Source: Vesta saturnalis (taxonomy: Eukaryota > Arthropoda > Insecta > Coleoptera > Lampyridae). Taken from it: a stretch of DNA of 64,000 nucleotides. The position numbers and the translations under genes are program-made. The number at the start of each line of letters is the position of its first letter. Position 1 is the stretch's first letter. Shown here piece by piece: positions 63,672 through 64,000 of the stretch. Below the pieces are notes generated by a model. The model saw only the letters and a list, made by a program, of their open reading frames with translations. It had not been told where the DNA came from and did no database searches. The stretch lies in the NCBI GenBank assembly GCA_036346205.1, contig JARFJB010000002.1, positions 2,923,501 through 2,987,500 on the forward strand. Reading direction: 5' to 3'.

Positions 63672-64000
63672 GACCCAACCGGAGCGCACGCGCACGCACG
63701 CGACCACGCGCACGCGCACGCACGCGCACGCGCACGCGCACGCGCACGCACGCGCACGCGCACGCGCACGCGCAGCGCACGCGCACGCGCACGCCAGGCA
63801 CGCGCAACGAACGCGCACGTATCGCGCACGACGTTTAAACGCCACGCGCACCAACGCGCACGGCGACGCAGCCTACGCGCACGCGCACCAACGCGCACGC
63901 GCACGCACGCGCACGCGCACGCGCACGCGCAAACGCAGAGCAGACGCCAGCGCACGCGCACGACGCACGCGCACGCGCACGCGCACGCGCACGCGCACGC
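63672..64000. repeat. (CACGCG)n array, running off the window
   Basis: Hexamer GCGCAC/CACGCG repeats, with interruptions (AACGAACG, ACGTTTAAACG), fill the last 330 bp and continue to the last base. The sharply GC-rich composition contrasts with the AT-rich surroundings. Minus-strand frames rich in Ala/Arg/Val are repeat translations. Confidence 0.95.

Noticed and set aside
63365..63961. 198-codon Ala/Arg-rich frame on the minus strand
   Set aside because: It is the translation of the (CACGCG)n and (GAGAGT)n arrays.

Overview
The window looks like a piece of non-coding, transposon-filled insect (or other arthropod) nuclear DNA. It is AT-rich, and every recognisable protein-coding stretch belongs to a transposable element. 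The families seen (mariner/Tc1, hAT, IS630-like DDE, THAP, Penelope-like, a LINE with an AP endonuclease, solo LTRs) are typical of insect genomes. I cannot name the species. I see no intact host gene, no rRNA and no convincing tRNA gene. All transposases are broken by stops, frameshifts, lost catalytic residues or truncation.

Layout. 0-7 kb: two decayed IS630-like DDE transposases (-) on either side of a Tc1/mariner element with ~480 bp inverted repeats, plus a tRNA-headed SINE-like segment. 7.7-10.8 kb: a foldback-like palindrome (FB1) made of degenerate tandem repeats. 11.0-11.8 kb: a hAT remnant (-). 12.0-15.6 kb: a second palindrome (FB2) split by a mariner with ~440 bp inverted repeats and a TA target duplication. 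17.4-18.4 kb: another mariner remnant. 19.5-22.3 kb: a MADF/SANT-like fragment, then a Penelope-like element (PLE) with RT and GIY-YIG domains and a candidate hammerhead ribozyme, meeting an oppositely oriented PLE fragment. 22.3-26.65 kb: a nearly full-length 4.3 kb hAT element with terminal repeats, a likely 8 bp target duplication and a visible intron, itself carrying a solo LTR and a MITE.

28.4-30.7 kb: a MITE, a THAP-domain pseudogene and the 5' part of a LINE pol. 30.7-37.5 kb: two direct copies of a ~1.4 kb repeat (LTR candidate) around an orphan Gag zinc-knuckle ORF, a palindromic MITE and a third DDE transposase. 40.6-43.5 kb: a third, very large palindrome (FB3) whose arms are (ATCA)n and (TGAT)n. 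43.9-44.75 kb: another hAT 3' portion. 46.3 kb: a mariner-type MITE.

48.2-58.7 kb is dominated by simple arrays: a CACTCACACGCA-like array, a strange compositional transition zone, then ATCTGTGT arrays. The last surround a degraded second copy of a hAT segment that is clean at 58.7-60.0 kb. The shared order of variant repeats and the way the degraded copy drifts towards the array motif suggest an assembly or consensus artefact, or else a peculiar tandem duplication. The window ends with a second PLE-end repeat carrying a mutated hammerhead motif, then (GAGAGT)n and (CACGCG)n arrays running off the edge.

There are no functional gene networks here. The story is nested insertion, palindromic repeat expansion and decay. 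The most interesting items are the three simple-sequence palindromes, the hammerhead motifs at PLE ends, and the array-contaminated hAT duplicate.
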